DNA from: an uncultured Collinsella sp.
GTDB taxonomy: Bacteria; Actinomycetota; Coriobacteriia; Coriobacteriales; Coriobacteriaceae
Assembly: GCA_905198825.1 (NCBI GenBank)
Contig: CAJKEF010000001.1
Location: 1 to 42,307 of the forward strand
Direction of reading: 5' to 3'
DNA length: 42,307 bases
The position numbers and the translations under genes are program-made. This document shows positions 15,301 through 22,926 of this stretch, one piece after another (the first letter of the stretch is position 1; each line of letters opens with the position of its first letter). The notes under the pieces were generated by a model that saw only the letters and a list, made by a program, of their open reading frames with translations, did not search any database and was not told the DNA's origin.

Positions 15301-16413
15301 ATGTCCGATAAAAAGACTCCCTGGCGCATCCTGGTCATCAACCCGGGTTCCACTTCCACGAAGGTGGGCGTTTTTGAGGGCGATGAGTGCAAGCTCAGTA
15401 AGAACGTTACGCACGATGCGAAGGACCTTGCCCAGTTCGACGGGGTTTCGGCTCAGATGCCGTATCGCTGCGATCTGATTCTTGGAGCGCTGGGGGAGGC
15501 GGGCCTAAAGCTCGAGGACTTTGATGCATTTGTCGGTCGCGGCGGTGGCTTGCTTTCGCTGCCCGGTGGTACGTATGCCATCAACGAGGTTATGCTCGAG
15601 CATGCCCGCATCGGTGCGAATGGCGTTCGGCACCCGGCGCAGCTGGGACCCCAGATTGCCCACGAATTTGCCGTGAAATGTGGCAAGCCCGCCTTTGTGG
15701 TGAATCCTCCCGATACCGACGAGCTGTGCGACCTCGCACGTATGACGGGCATTAAGGGCGTGTATCGAAACGTGCACCTGCACGCCCTTAATCTCAAAGA
15801 GACCGCCATCCGCCATGCGGCAAAGCTCGGTCGCCCCTATGATGAGTGCAACTTCATTGTTTGCCATATCGGCGGCGGCATCTCTATCTCGGCTCATCTT
15901 AAGGGCAAGATGGTGGACGGCAACGACATCGTTGGCGGCGAGGGCCCCATGGCGCCGACGCGCTGCGGATCGGTTCCCGCGATCGAGGTCGCGAAGTATA
16001 CGGCAGAGCATGGTCTCGACGTTGCCCGCGCCCATTGCATGAAGACCGGTGGCTTCGTTGACCTTTTGGGTACGTCCGATGCCATCGAGGTGTGCGATCG
16101 CGCCGCTGCGGGCGATAAGGCTGCGGCTCGCGCCTGGGATGCAATGGTCTACCAAATTTGCAAGTGGATTGGCGAGATGGCTTGTGTGCTGAAGGGCGAT
16201 GTCGACGGCATCTTGCTCGGAGGCGGCATGGTCCACAGCAAGGAGCTCGTTGCCTCGATTGAGGAATGCTGCTCTTGGATCGCCCCCGTGTCTGCCTATC
16301 CGGGCGAGTTTGAGCTCGAGGCTATGGCCGCTGGTGCCTGTCGCGTGCTCGACGGTGTCGAGGAAGCGCTCGTGTACAGCGGAGAACCCGTGTTCACCGG
16401 ATTTAACGACTAA
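15301..16413 (+). CDS. buk: Butyrate kinase-type acyl kinase
   Basis: Interconverts acyl-phosphate plus ADP with carboxylate plus ATP. The 370-residue protein has the ASKHA start RILVINPGSTSTKVGVF, GRGGGLLSLPGGTYAIN near 80, ARIGANGVRHPAQLG, CHIGGGISISAHLKG near 190 and GEGPMAPTRCGSVP near 215, all butyrate-kinase family features. With the preceding acyltransferase it can harvest ATP from an activated acyl group or activate an imported acid. Chain length cannot be read from sequence. A weak hairpin separates it from the transporter gene. Confidence 0.9.
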   Translation: MSDKKTPWRILVINPGSTSTKVGVFEGDECKLSKNVTHDAKDLAQFDGVSAQMPYRCDLILGALGEAGLKLEDFDAFVGRGGGLLSLPGGTYAINEVMLEHARIGANGVRHPAQLGPQIAHEFAVKCGKPAFVVNPPDTDELCDLARMTGIKGVYRNVHLHALNLKETAIRHAAKLGRPYDECNFIVCHIGGGISISAHLKGKMVDGNDIVGGEGPMAPTRCGSVPAIEVAKYTAEHGLDVARAHCMKTGGFVDLLGTSDAIEVCDRAAAGDKAAARAWDAMVYQICKWIGEMACVLKGDVDGILLGGGMVHSKELVASIEECCSWIAPVSAYPGEFELEAMAAGACRVLDGVEEALVYSGEPVFTGFND

Positions 16414-16426
16414 TAGTGCTGTGTTT

Positions 16427-16470
16427 GGGGCGGCCGCTGGTGATGCCTGGCCGCTCCGACCCTTTTCTCT
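16427..16470 (+). terminator. Weak internal hairpin before the MFS gene
   Basis: GGGGCGGCC (16427-16435) pairs with GGCCGCTCC (16449-16457) at eight of nine positions, followed by CCTTTTCTCT. It resembles a leaky terminator like the one at 13982. Confidence 0.45.
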
Positions 16471-16487
16471 AAGTGTAAGGATGGATC

Positions 16488-17687
16488 ATGGATAAAACCA
16501 AGATCAAGTACCTGGTGGGCATTTATGCTGCCGCCATGTGCATTATGGGCATGTTGGTGCCCGTCCCCATCGTGGCCTCTGTCGCGGCGGCGTTTCCCAA
16601 CGAAAACATCGCTGCCGTCCAGATGATCATCGGCATCATCCCGTTGATGATGGCGCTGTCCGCCATGCTCGTCTCTTCACAGCTTGCCTCTCGCGTGTCC
16701 AAGAAGAAGACGACGCTCGTCGGTCACGTTATCGTGATGCTGGCAGGCGCCTCGGTGCTGGTGTTCCACGACTCGCTCGGCCAGGTCTTAGCGGCTTCTG
16801 CTGTCATGGGCCTTGGTCTCGGCGCCGTGCAGAATTCAACGGACGCTCTTATCGCGGATTACTTTGGCGGCAAGCAACGCTCGTTTGTCATGGGCATCTA
16901 CTCCACTTTTGTTGCACTGGGCGGCATTATCTGGACGATGGTTTCCGGCATCTTGGGTTCTGCCGAGTGGTTCCACAGCTATGCGGCGTACTTCATCATG
17001 ATCATTTTCATCGTGATCGAGGCTGTTTGCCTTCCCGAGGGTCATCTTGAGCCCAAGCGCAAGGTCAACGTGTTTGCCAATATGCCTAAAGAGGTCGCGA
17101 TTATCACGCTCATGAGCTTTGTGTTCGTACTCACGTTCCAGCTCTTCAGCTCCAACGTTTCGCTGCTTGTTGTGGGTCGCGGCTTTGGCGGTACCGTGGA
17201 GGCCGGTCTTGCCTCTACCGTTATGACCGTTGCCGGTATTGCGGCTGGTCTTTTGGTCGGTCCGCTGTTTGCCAAGTTTAAGAACCTGGCCATGCCGATC
17301 GCGTGGGGCGTGACGCTCGTTGGCCTGGGCCTGACGCTGATTGCGCCCGCCTTTATGGTGCTGTGCGTTGCGGGCTTTGTCGTCGCGCTGGGCAAGGAGA
17401 CCTACGTGCCGCTGGAGGGCAATTTTGCCGCTGGCAACTCTGCCCCCGAGGGACGTGCGTTTAACCTCGCCATTGGCATGGCCGGCATCAACTTTGGCAT
17501 GGCACTGTCTCCCATTGTGTTTGAGGCCGTGACGTCGCCGTTTGGTGCAACGATTGACCAGAAGTTCATCGCCGGCATGATCGTCTGTGCGGCTTGTGTC
17601 GTCTTTGGCGCCATTAAATATCGCAAGCTCACCCCGGCCCAGCTTGCTGAGGCCGAGAAGATGGCGGCCAGCGGCGAGGCGGAGTAG
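16488..17687 (+). CDS. MFS transporter
   Basis: A 399-residue integral membrane protein with about 12 hydrophobic segments and the MFS layout, including a central cytoplasmic loop (EGHLEPKRKVNVFANM) between two six-helix halves. A Gly-rich MGLGLGAVQN helix and SRVSKKKTTLVG after helix 2 fit the superfamily. ATG at 16488 follows GTAAGG. As the last main gene of the carrier/acyl kinase operon it probably imports the substrate or exports the acid product. Substrate is not recognisable. Confidence 0.85.
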   Translation: MDKTKIKYLVGIYAAAMCIMGMLVPVPIVASVAAAFPNENIAAVQMIIGIIPLMMALSAMLVSSQLASRVSKKKTTLVGHVIVMLAGASVLVFHDSLGQVLAASAVMGLGLGAVQNSTDALIADYFGGKQRSFVMGIYSTFVALGGIIWTMVSGILGSAEWFHSYAAYFIMIIFIVIEAVCLPEGHLEPKRKVNVFANMPKEVAIITLMSFVFVLTFQLFSSNVSLLVVGRGFGGTVEAGLASTVMTVAGIAAGLLVGPLFAKFKNLAMPIAWGVTLVGLGLTLIAPAFMVLCVAGFVVALGKETYVPLEGNFAAGNSAPEGRAFNLAIGMAGINFGMALSPIVFEAVTSPFGATIDQKFIAGMIVCAACVVFGAIKYRKLTPAQLAEAEKMAASGEAE

Positions 17688-17727
17688 CCGCTCGAGTAGT
17701 TGCTTTACCGCACATCATGTTTTAACG

Positions 17728-17760
17728 GGGCCGCCGACATATGCCGGCGGCCCTCTTTCT
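17728..17760 (+). terminator. Terminator after the MFS gene
   Basis: Stem GGGCCGCCG (17728-17736) with CGGCGGCCC (17745-17753), then TCTTTCT. A 30-residue frame follows it. Confidence 0.75.
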
Positions 17761-17787
17761 ACCAATAACCCTGAAAGGCTTACGGCT

Positions 17788-17880
17788 ATGAAGTTACCTG
17801 TCAACCGCGTCGCCGGTGTGCTGCTCGATCCCTTTACAGCGGCTCTCGGTCGCATGATGGCTCGCGAAGAGAAGAAATAG
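17788..17880 (+). CDS. Possible 30-residue small protein
   Basis: The frame encodes a Leu/Val-rich stretch (VNRVAGVLLDPFTAALGRMM) ending in REEKK. Its leader repeats the pattern seen at the carrier gene: hairpin, CCTCTTT tract, then TGAAAGGCTT and an ATG. It could be a short amphipathic or membrane-associated peptide, or just chance. No homologue comes to mind. Confidence 0.4.
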   Translation: MKLPVNRVAGVLLDPFTAALGRMMAREEKK

Positions 17881-17891
17881 CTCCCCGCCCA

Positions 17892-17971
17892 TCGAATGCC
17901 GGCGGACGGGGCGCCGGGGCTGTAGTCTTCCGAGCGTTTGCAGTCCTGTCGCTCCGTCCGCCGGCATTCGA
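17892..17971. repeat. Long palindromic intergenic element, related type
   Basis: Perfect 18-base arms (17892-17909 and 17954-17971, TCGAATGCCGGCGGACGG) enclose a 44-base core carrying CAGTCCTG at 17941-17948, the inverse of the CAGGACTG seen in the elements at 1-93 and 20681-20813. The GGCC palindrome of those elements is absent here. Confidence 0.7.
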
Positions 17972-18171
17972 CCGCAACATGTTGGTCAAGCATAATCTTT
18001 TGGAATCTTTTGGCGCGAGCGGCTTGGTTTTGGTAGGATTTGTCAGCGGCTTGACAAGGGGGTTTTATAACTGCCATGCAGGTAGCCGTGTTGGTAACGT
18101 TTTACCGACTTGCCAGGAGCCCCTCATAATTAATGCGTCTGCAAATTGACCAATTGCTTTGACCTGCTGAA

Positions 18172-18217
18172 ACACTATATGTTGTGTTTGACCTAAAAAA
18201 AGAATACAGGATATAGA
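18172..18217 (+). promoter_or_regulatory. NrdR box and nrdD promoter
   Basis: ACACTATATGTTGTGT (18172-18187) matches the NrdR box consensus ACACwATATmTwGTGT at all positions but one. It abuts TTGACC (18188-18193), an 18-base spacer and TATAGA (18212-18217). A degenerate second box may lie near 18206 (ACAGGATATAGATG). This predicts repression by NrdR-ATP/dATP. The stretch 17972-18171 upstream holds small inverted repeats (GGTAA/TTACC near 18093-18106) but nothing I can name. Confidence 0.75.
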
Positions 18218-18443
18218 TGCCTCTTTGTCGTATGATAGATGGCGGACAGAGAGCGAGAACCTTATTCGCCCCATTTGGATGGATCTTTGAGCCCCTGGAT
18301 TGGTTGCGAGGATTGTCCGCATGAGGGCCTATGGTTATCGAGAACACAGATTGCGCAACGGCGCCGCAAGACAGGGCCAAACCCTGCCGGGCATCGTTTG
18401 GCCCTGAAGCGCAATGAGGCTACGATGCGAAAGAGGCAAGAGG
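18218..18443 (+). other. nrdD 5' leader with hairpin
   Basis: About 226 bases lie between the predicted promoter and the nrdD start. An 11-bp perfect stem occupies 18372-18406 (CAGGGCCAAAC with GTTTGGCCCTG). I do not recognise a known riboswitch; the cobalamin box expected in some class II leaders is not seen. AAGAGG at 18431-18436 is the nrdD Shine-Dalgarno. Confidence 0.5.
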
Positions 18444-20666
18444 ATGAAGATCATCAAGCGCAGCGGCACCGAGGTTACTTTTGACATCGATAAGATCGTC
18501 AATGCGATCCGCGCCGCAAACTTGGAGGTCGAGGAAGGCTCTCGCCTTACCGACCGCCAGGTGATCTATGCGGCACAAAACGTTGCCGAGGCATGTGAGA
18601 AGGCCGGTCACACCGTATCGGTCGAGGAGATCCAAGATCTGGTCGAGGACGAGATCATGCGTCTCGACTGCTACGAGGTCGCTCGCCACTACATCATCTA
18701 TCGCTATGTTCAGAGCCTGAAGCGCCAGAAGAACACGACCGATGACAAGATCCTGTCGCTGATTGAGTGCAATAACGAAGAGGTCAAGCAGGAGAACTCC
18801 AACAAGAACCCGACCGTCAACTCCGTTCAGCGCGACTACATGGCCGGCGAGATTTCCAAGGACCTGACGCAGCGCGTGCTGCTGCCCCAGGAGATCGTGG
18901 ATGCCCACAACGAGGGCCTGATTCACTTCCACGATTCGGACTACTTCGCCCAGCACATGCATAACTGTGACCTGGTGAACCTGGAGGATATGCTCCAGAA
19001 CGGCACCGTTATCTCGGGCACGCTGATCGAGAAGCCGCACAGCTTCTCGACTGCTTGCAATATCGCGACGCAGATTATCGCCCAGGTCGCCTCTTCCCAG
19101 TACGGCGGTCAGTCGATTTCGCTGACCCACCTGGCTCCGTTTGTCGAGGTGAGCCGCCAGAAGATTCGTGTCGAGGTTGCCCGCGAGCTCGAGGAGCTTG
19201 GCGTCTCTGCGTCTGCCGAGAAGGTCTGTGAGGTCGTTGAGGACCGTCTGCGTGACGAGATCCGTCGCGGCGTCCAGACGATTCAGTATCAGGTCGTGAC
19301 CCTTATGACCACGAATGGCCAGGCGCCGTTCGTGACGGTCTTTATGTATCTCAACGAGGCCCGTACGCCTCAGGAGAAGCACGACCTTGCCATGATCGTG
19401 GAGGAGACGCTTCGCCAGCGCTACGAGGGCGTTAAGAACGAGGCCGGCGTGTGGATTACCCCGGCATTCCCCAAGCTTATCTATGTGCTCGAGGACGATA
19501 ACGTTCACGAGAATTCCCCGTACTTCTACCTGACCCAGCTGGCTGCCAAGTGCACTGCCAAGCGCATGGTGCCCGACTACATCTCTGAGAAGAAGATGCG
19601 TGAGCTCAAGCTGTCTAAGGGTGAGACCGCCGGCAATGGCGATTGCTACACCTGCATGGGTTGCCGCAGCTTCCTGACGCCCGACCGTTCGGGCAACGGC
19701 TTTAACAATGTTGCCAACGCGCTGAACTATGACCCGACCAAACCTAAGTACTATGGCCGCTTTAACCAGGGTGTTGTGACCATCAACCTGCCCGATGTCG
19801 CACTGAGCTCGCATCAGGACATGGACAAGTTCTGGAAGATCTTCGACGAGCGCCTTGAGCTGTGCCATCGTGCCCTGCTATGCCGTCATGAGCGCCTGAT
19901 GGGCACGCTTTCGGATGCCGCACCGATTCTGTGGCAGTACGGTGCCCTGGCGCGCCTTAAGAAGGGCGAGACGATCGACAAACTGCTCGTGGGCGGCTAT
20001 TCCACCATCAGCCTGGGGTATGCCGGTCTGTATGAGTGCGTCAAGTACATGACGGGCCACAGCCACACCGAGAAGGAAGGCACGCCGTTTGCCATGGCCG
20101 TCATGCAGCACATGAACGACAAATGCGCCGAGTGGAAGGCCGAAAGCGACATCGATTTCTCGCTGTACGGCACGCCGCTGGAGTCGACGACCTACAAGTT
20201 TGCCAAGTGCCTGCAGCGCCGTTTTGGCATTATCCCGGGCGTGACGGACAAGGGCTACATTACTAACAGCTATCACGTCCACGTGTCCGAGGAGATCGAT
20301 GCCTTCGATAAGCTCAAGTTTGAGGGCATGTTCCAGCAGCTTTCGCCGGGCGGTGCCATCTCCTACGTCGAGGTTCCCAACATGCAGGACAACCTCAAGG
20401 CTGTCATTCGCGTGATGCAGTACATCTACGACAACATCATGTACGCCGAGCTCAACACCAAGAGCGATTACTGCCAGGTGTGCGGCTACGATGGCGAGAT
20501 CAAGATTGTCGAGGATGACGGCAAGCTGGTGTGGGAGTGCCCCAACTGCGGCAACCGCGATCAGGAGAAGATGAATGTCGCCCGTCGTACGTGCGGCTAC
20601 ATCGGTACTCAATTCTGGAACCAGGGTCGAACCGAGGAGATCCGCGACCGCGTGCTGCATCTCTAA
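18444..20666 (+). CDS. nrdD: Anaerobic ribonucleoside-triphosphate reductase
   Basis: Class III reductase that makes dNTPs without oxygen using a glycyl radical. The 740-residue protein has an N-terminal ATP-cone (KIIKRSGTEVTFDIDKIVNAI, residues 1-90) for allosteric control, the catalytic barrel, a C-terminal zinc ribbon (CQVCGYDG and CPNCGNRD) and the radical region RTCGYIGTQFWNQGR. ATG at 18444 is 7 bases after AAGAGG. An NrdR box precedes it. The activase gene nrdG follows but is separated by 427 bases containing two large palindromes, unlike the tight nrdDG operon in many genomes. Confidence 0.96.
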   Translation: MKIIKRSGTEVTFDIDKIVNAIRAANLEVEEGSRLTDRQVIYAAQNVAEACEKAGHTVSVEEIQDLVEDEIMRLDCYEVARHYIIYRYVQSLKRQKNTTDDKILSLIECNNEEVKQENSNKNPTVNSVQRDYMAGEISKDLTQRVLLPQEIVDAHNEGLIHFHDSDYFAQHMHNCDLVNLEDMLQNGTVISGTLIEKPHSFSTACNIATQIIAQVASSQYGGQSISLTHLAPFVEVSRQKIRVEVARELEELGVSASAEKVCEVVEDRLRDEIRRGVQTIQYQVVTLMTTNGQAPFVTVFMYLNEARTPQEKHDLAMIVEETLRQRYEGVKNEAGVWITPAFPKLIYVLEDDNVHENSPYFYLTQLAAKCTAKRMVPDYISEKKMRELKLSKGETAGNGDCYTCMGCRSFLTPDRSGNGFNNVANALNYDPTKPKYYGRFNQGVVTINLPDVALSSHQDMDKFWKIFDERLELCHRALLCRHERLMGTLSDAAPILWQYGALARLKKGETIDKLLVGGYSTISLGYAGLYECVKYMTGHSHTEKEGTPFAMAVMQHMNDKCAEWKAESDIDFSLYGTPLESTTYKFAKCLQRRFGIIPGVTDKGYITNSYHVHVSEEIDAFDKLKFEGMFQQLSPGGAISYVEVPNMQDNLKAVIRVMQYIYDNIMYAELNTKSDYCQVCGYDGEIKIVEDDGKLVWECPNCGNRDQEKMNVARRTCGYIGTQFWNQGRTEEIRDRVLHL

Positions 20667-20680
20667 TACCGCTCCGGGGC

Positions 20681-20813
20681 TGAGCCGAGAGGGCCGCTTG
20701 GGCATTTGCTCGCTATTTCGGACAGTCCTGCGCAAGACGAAGGCCACATTAAGTGGCCTTCTTTGCGTGCGGAACTCATATCGAGCAAAAGCCCAAGCGG
20801 CCCTCTCGGTTCA
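20681..20813. repeat. Long palindromic intergenic element, copy 2 (inverted)
   Basis: Arms of about 36 bases (20681-20716 and 20778-20813) match at roughly 33 positions and are unrelated to those at 1-93. The core, read on the minus strand, repeats GAGTTCCGCACG (20766-20777), GGCCACTTAATGTGGCC (20742-20758) and CAGGACTG (20723-20730) in the same order and almost the same spacing as at 1-93. Located just after nrdD. Confidence 0.8.
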
Positions 20814-20994
20814 GCCAAGTTGATGTAGTTGAGATGCAGCACGCGGCCTGCTCACCCCTCGAAGTTCTTAGCGGAAATGAGTTGACTTGCAACAACGGTT
20901 TGCTTGCGGAGTCGGTTGAGCTGCAACAAAGCTTTTATTGGACCTCGAACCCTATACTCGATGTTCGCTTCGTTCATTGAGTTACCTTTTGCAT

Positions 20995-21078
20995 GAGGCC
21001 GGGACATATCGTCCCGCCCGCAGTTTCGCAGGCCGCAGGCCGAGAATGTTTGAGGACGGGATGATATGTCCCGGCCTC
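20995..21078. repeat. Long palindromic intergenic element before nrdG
   Basis: Arms of 22 bases (20995-21016 and 21057-21078) match at all but one position and enclose a 40-base core with GCAGGCCGCAGGCCGAG and AATGTTTGAGG. The right arm ends 15 bases before the nrdG start. Between 20814 and 20994 I see no gene, only two related TTGCAACAA-like stretches at 20889 and 20922. Confidence 0.75.
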
Positions 21079-21093
21079 CCGGGAGAGTTACCT

Positions 21094-21675
21094 ATGAACT
21101 ACGCGAACATTAAGTATTTCGACATTGCTGATGGGGAAGGTGTTCGTACTTCTCTGTTTGTGAGTGGGTGCCGTCGTGGGTGCAAGAATTGCTTTAACTC
21201 CGTCGCGTGGGACTTTGCCGCGGGTGAGCCGTTCGATCGTGCCGTCGAGGATAAGATTATCGAGAGTCTCGACCATCCCTTTATTGATGGCCTGACGATT
21301 CTGGGCGGGGAGCCCATGGAACCCGAGAACCAGGCAGGGCTCGTTGAGTTTGTCGAGCGTGTTCGTGCGACTTATCCCGTGGAGTCGGGGAAGACTATTT
21401 GGTGCTTTACCGGTGACGTGCTCGAGGAGCTTATGCCGGGCGGTCGTCACCATACCGAGGTGACGGACCGCATCCTTGCCTGCCTCGATATGCTGGTGGA
21501 TGGTCCGTTCGTTCAGGATCTGTACGATATCTCATTGCGCTTTAGGGGCTCGAGCAATCAGCGCGTGATTGATATGAACGCCACGCGCGCTCGTGCTACA
21601 CGTGAGGGCGTTTCGCTTTGCGATGCTGTGGAGCTTTGGCGGGACGATCCGGTCTATTCGACCCATACTATGTAG
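21094..21675 (+). CDS. nrdG: Anaerobic ribonucleotide reductase activating protein
   Basis: Radical SAM activase that installs the glycyl radical on NrdD. The 193-residue length is close to the usual 155-200. The [4Fe-4S]-binding CRRGCKNCFN motif (about residues 26-35) has the CxxxCxxC spacing, followed by LTILGGEPM, the SAM-binding glycine motif. The true start is ATG at 21094 after GGGAG; longer upstream frame runs through the palindrome. folE follows after 66 bases in the same direction. Confidence 0.94.
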   Translation: MNYANIKYFDIADGEGVRTSLFVSGCRRGCKNCFNSVAWDFAAGEPFDRAVEDKIIESLDHPFIDGLTILGGEPMEPENQAGLVEFVERVRATYPVESGKTIWCFTGDVLEELMPGGRHHTEVTDRILACLDMLVDGPFVQDLYDISLRFRGSSNQRVIDMNATRARATREGVSLCDAVELWRDDPVYSTHTM

Positions 21676-21741
21676 CTTGTGGCCGATGCCGGAGGGCGTG
21701 GTACCATAGCGCGAACGCAAAATCGGAAGAGTGAGGCCCAG

Positions 21742-22299
21742 ATGGTCGATCAGGAAAAAGTCGAGGCCGCCATAAGGCTGTTGCTTGAGGGCATAGGCGA
21801 GGATCCAACTCGTGAGGGCCTGCTGGAGACGCCGGCACGCGTTGCCCGTATGTATGGCGAGATTGCCGGCGGCATGGACCAGAGCGCCGAGGAGCACCTG
21901 TCCAAAACTTTTGCCGTCGCTTCGAACGATTTGGTTATCGAGCGCAACATTACGTTTTACTCGCTGTGCGAGCATCATCTGCTGCCGTTTTACGGCAAGG
22001 CTGCCATTGGCTATATCCCTAACGGCCGCGTGGCGGGTCTGTCTAAGCTTGCTCGCACGGTTGAGGTCTATGCCCGTCGTCTGCAGCTGCAGGAGCAGCT
22101 GTGTGCACAGGTTGCCGATGCCCTCATGGATTATCTTGCTCCCCAAGGAGCGATCGTACTGATGGAAGCCGAGCATATGTGCATGACCATGCGCGGCGTG
22201 CAAAAACCCGGTACCAAGACCGTAACGCTTGCTCGTCGCGGTGTCTTTGAGACCGATTCGTCGCTCGAGGAGCGATTCTTTAGGATGCTGGGTCGCTAA
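21742..22299 (+). CDS. folE: GTP cyclohydrolase I
   Basis: Converts GTP to dihydroneopterin triphosphate, the first step of folate synthesis. The 185-residue protein has the zinc and catalytic signature SLCEHHLLPFYGKAAIGYIP and the second motif AEHMCMTMRGVQKPG. ATG at 21742 follows AGTGAGG. It begins a three-gene run with an HD-domain protein (2-base gap) and folB, so all three are probably co-expressed for folate precursor synthesis. Confidence 0.96.
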   Translation: MVDQEKVEAAIRLLLEGIGEDPTREGLLETPARVARMYGEIAGGMDQSAEEHLSKTFAVASNDLVIERNITFYSLCEHHLLPFYGKAAIGYIPNGRVAGLSKLARTVEVYARRLQLQEQLCAQVADALMDYLAPQGAIVLMEAEHMCMTMRGVQKPGTKTVTLARRGVFETDSSLEERFFRMLGR

Positions 22300-22301
22300 C
22301 C

Positions 22302-22883
22302 ATGAGAGTCGTCAACGACTTTGCATCGAAGACCGATGGGGGAACGCCGCGTCGCGGCTTTATGGCTTCGGGCCTGACCCCCTTTGGTGCCATGCCTCGC
22401 ATTGATTACATTTGTGCCAACGGGCTGTTCCGGCGGCACCTGGGCAACATTGCACAGTTAGAATCGGGGCGCATCTTCTGCCGCCACGGTATTGACCATC
22501 TGCTGGATGTCGCTCGCATTATGTGGATCAAGAATCTCGAGGAAGAGCTCGAATTTGACCGCGAGGTCATCTACGCTACGGCACTTCTTCACGATATCGG
22601 CAAAGATGAACAGTATGAATCGGGTATATCCCATGATGTTGCAAGCGAACGCGTCGCCGATGCGATTCTCGGCGGCATGCCCGAAGACGTGGCGTTTGAG
22701 CCGGCAGATGCCGCAGCCATTAAGACGGCCATTCTGGGCCATCGAAAGCTGCGCGTGAACAGCCAGCCGCTCGAGCGCCTGCTCTATGCAGCCGACAAAG
22801 CGTCGCGCGCCTGCTTTGCATGCCCCGCGCGCAATGCCTGCAACTGGAGCGATGATAAAAAGAACCTGTCGATTCGCGTGTAG
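22302..22883 (+). CDS. HD-domain phosphohydrolase between folE and folB
   Basis: A 193-residue metal-dependent phosphohydrolase-like protein. The HD motif is intact: CRHGIDHLLDVARI near residues 61-74 and TALLHDIGKDEQYESG near 97-112, with a later helix ILGHRKL. A C-terminal CFACPARNAC cluster (three cysteines) is unusual and may bind metal. It starts two bases after folE and precedes folB by 43 bases. The position suggests that it removes phosphates from dihydroneopterin triphosphate, the step lacking a universal enzyme, but this is inference; a general nucleotidase is possible. Confidence 0.78.
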   Translation: MRVVNDFASKTDGGTPRRGFMASGLTPFGAMPRIDYICANGLFRRHLGNIAQLESGRIFCRHGIDHLLDVARIMWIKNLEEELEFDREVIYATALLHDIGKDEQYESGISHDVASERVADAILGGMPEDVAFEPADAAAIKTAILGHRKLRVNSQPLERLLYAADKASRACFACPARNACNWSDDKKNLSIRV

Positions 22884-22926
22884 TCGGTATGCGCGGTCGG
22901 GGTTCTGAACGAAGGAGACGATCGCG

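Noticed and set aside
12199..17880. Phloroglucinol degradation cluster
   Set aside because: The acyl kinase and acyltransferase would fit, but no reductase, cyclohydrolase or lyase of that pathway is present.
18051..18130. Possible riboswitch upstream of nrdD
   Set aside because: There are local stems such as GGTAA-CGTT-TTACC, but it lies upstream of the predicted promoter and no known aptamer motif is recognisable.
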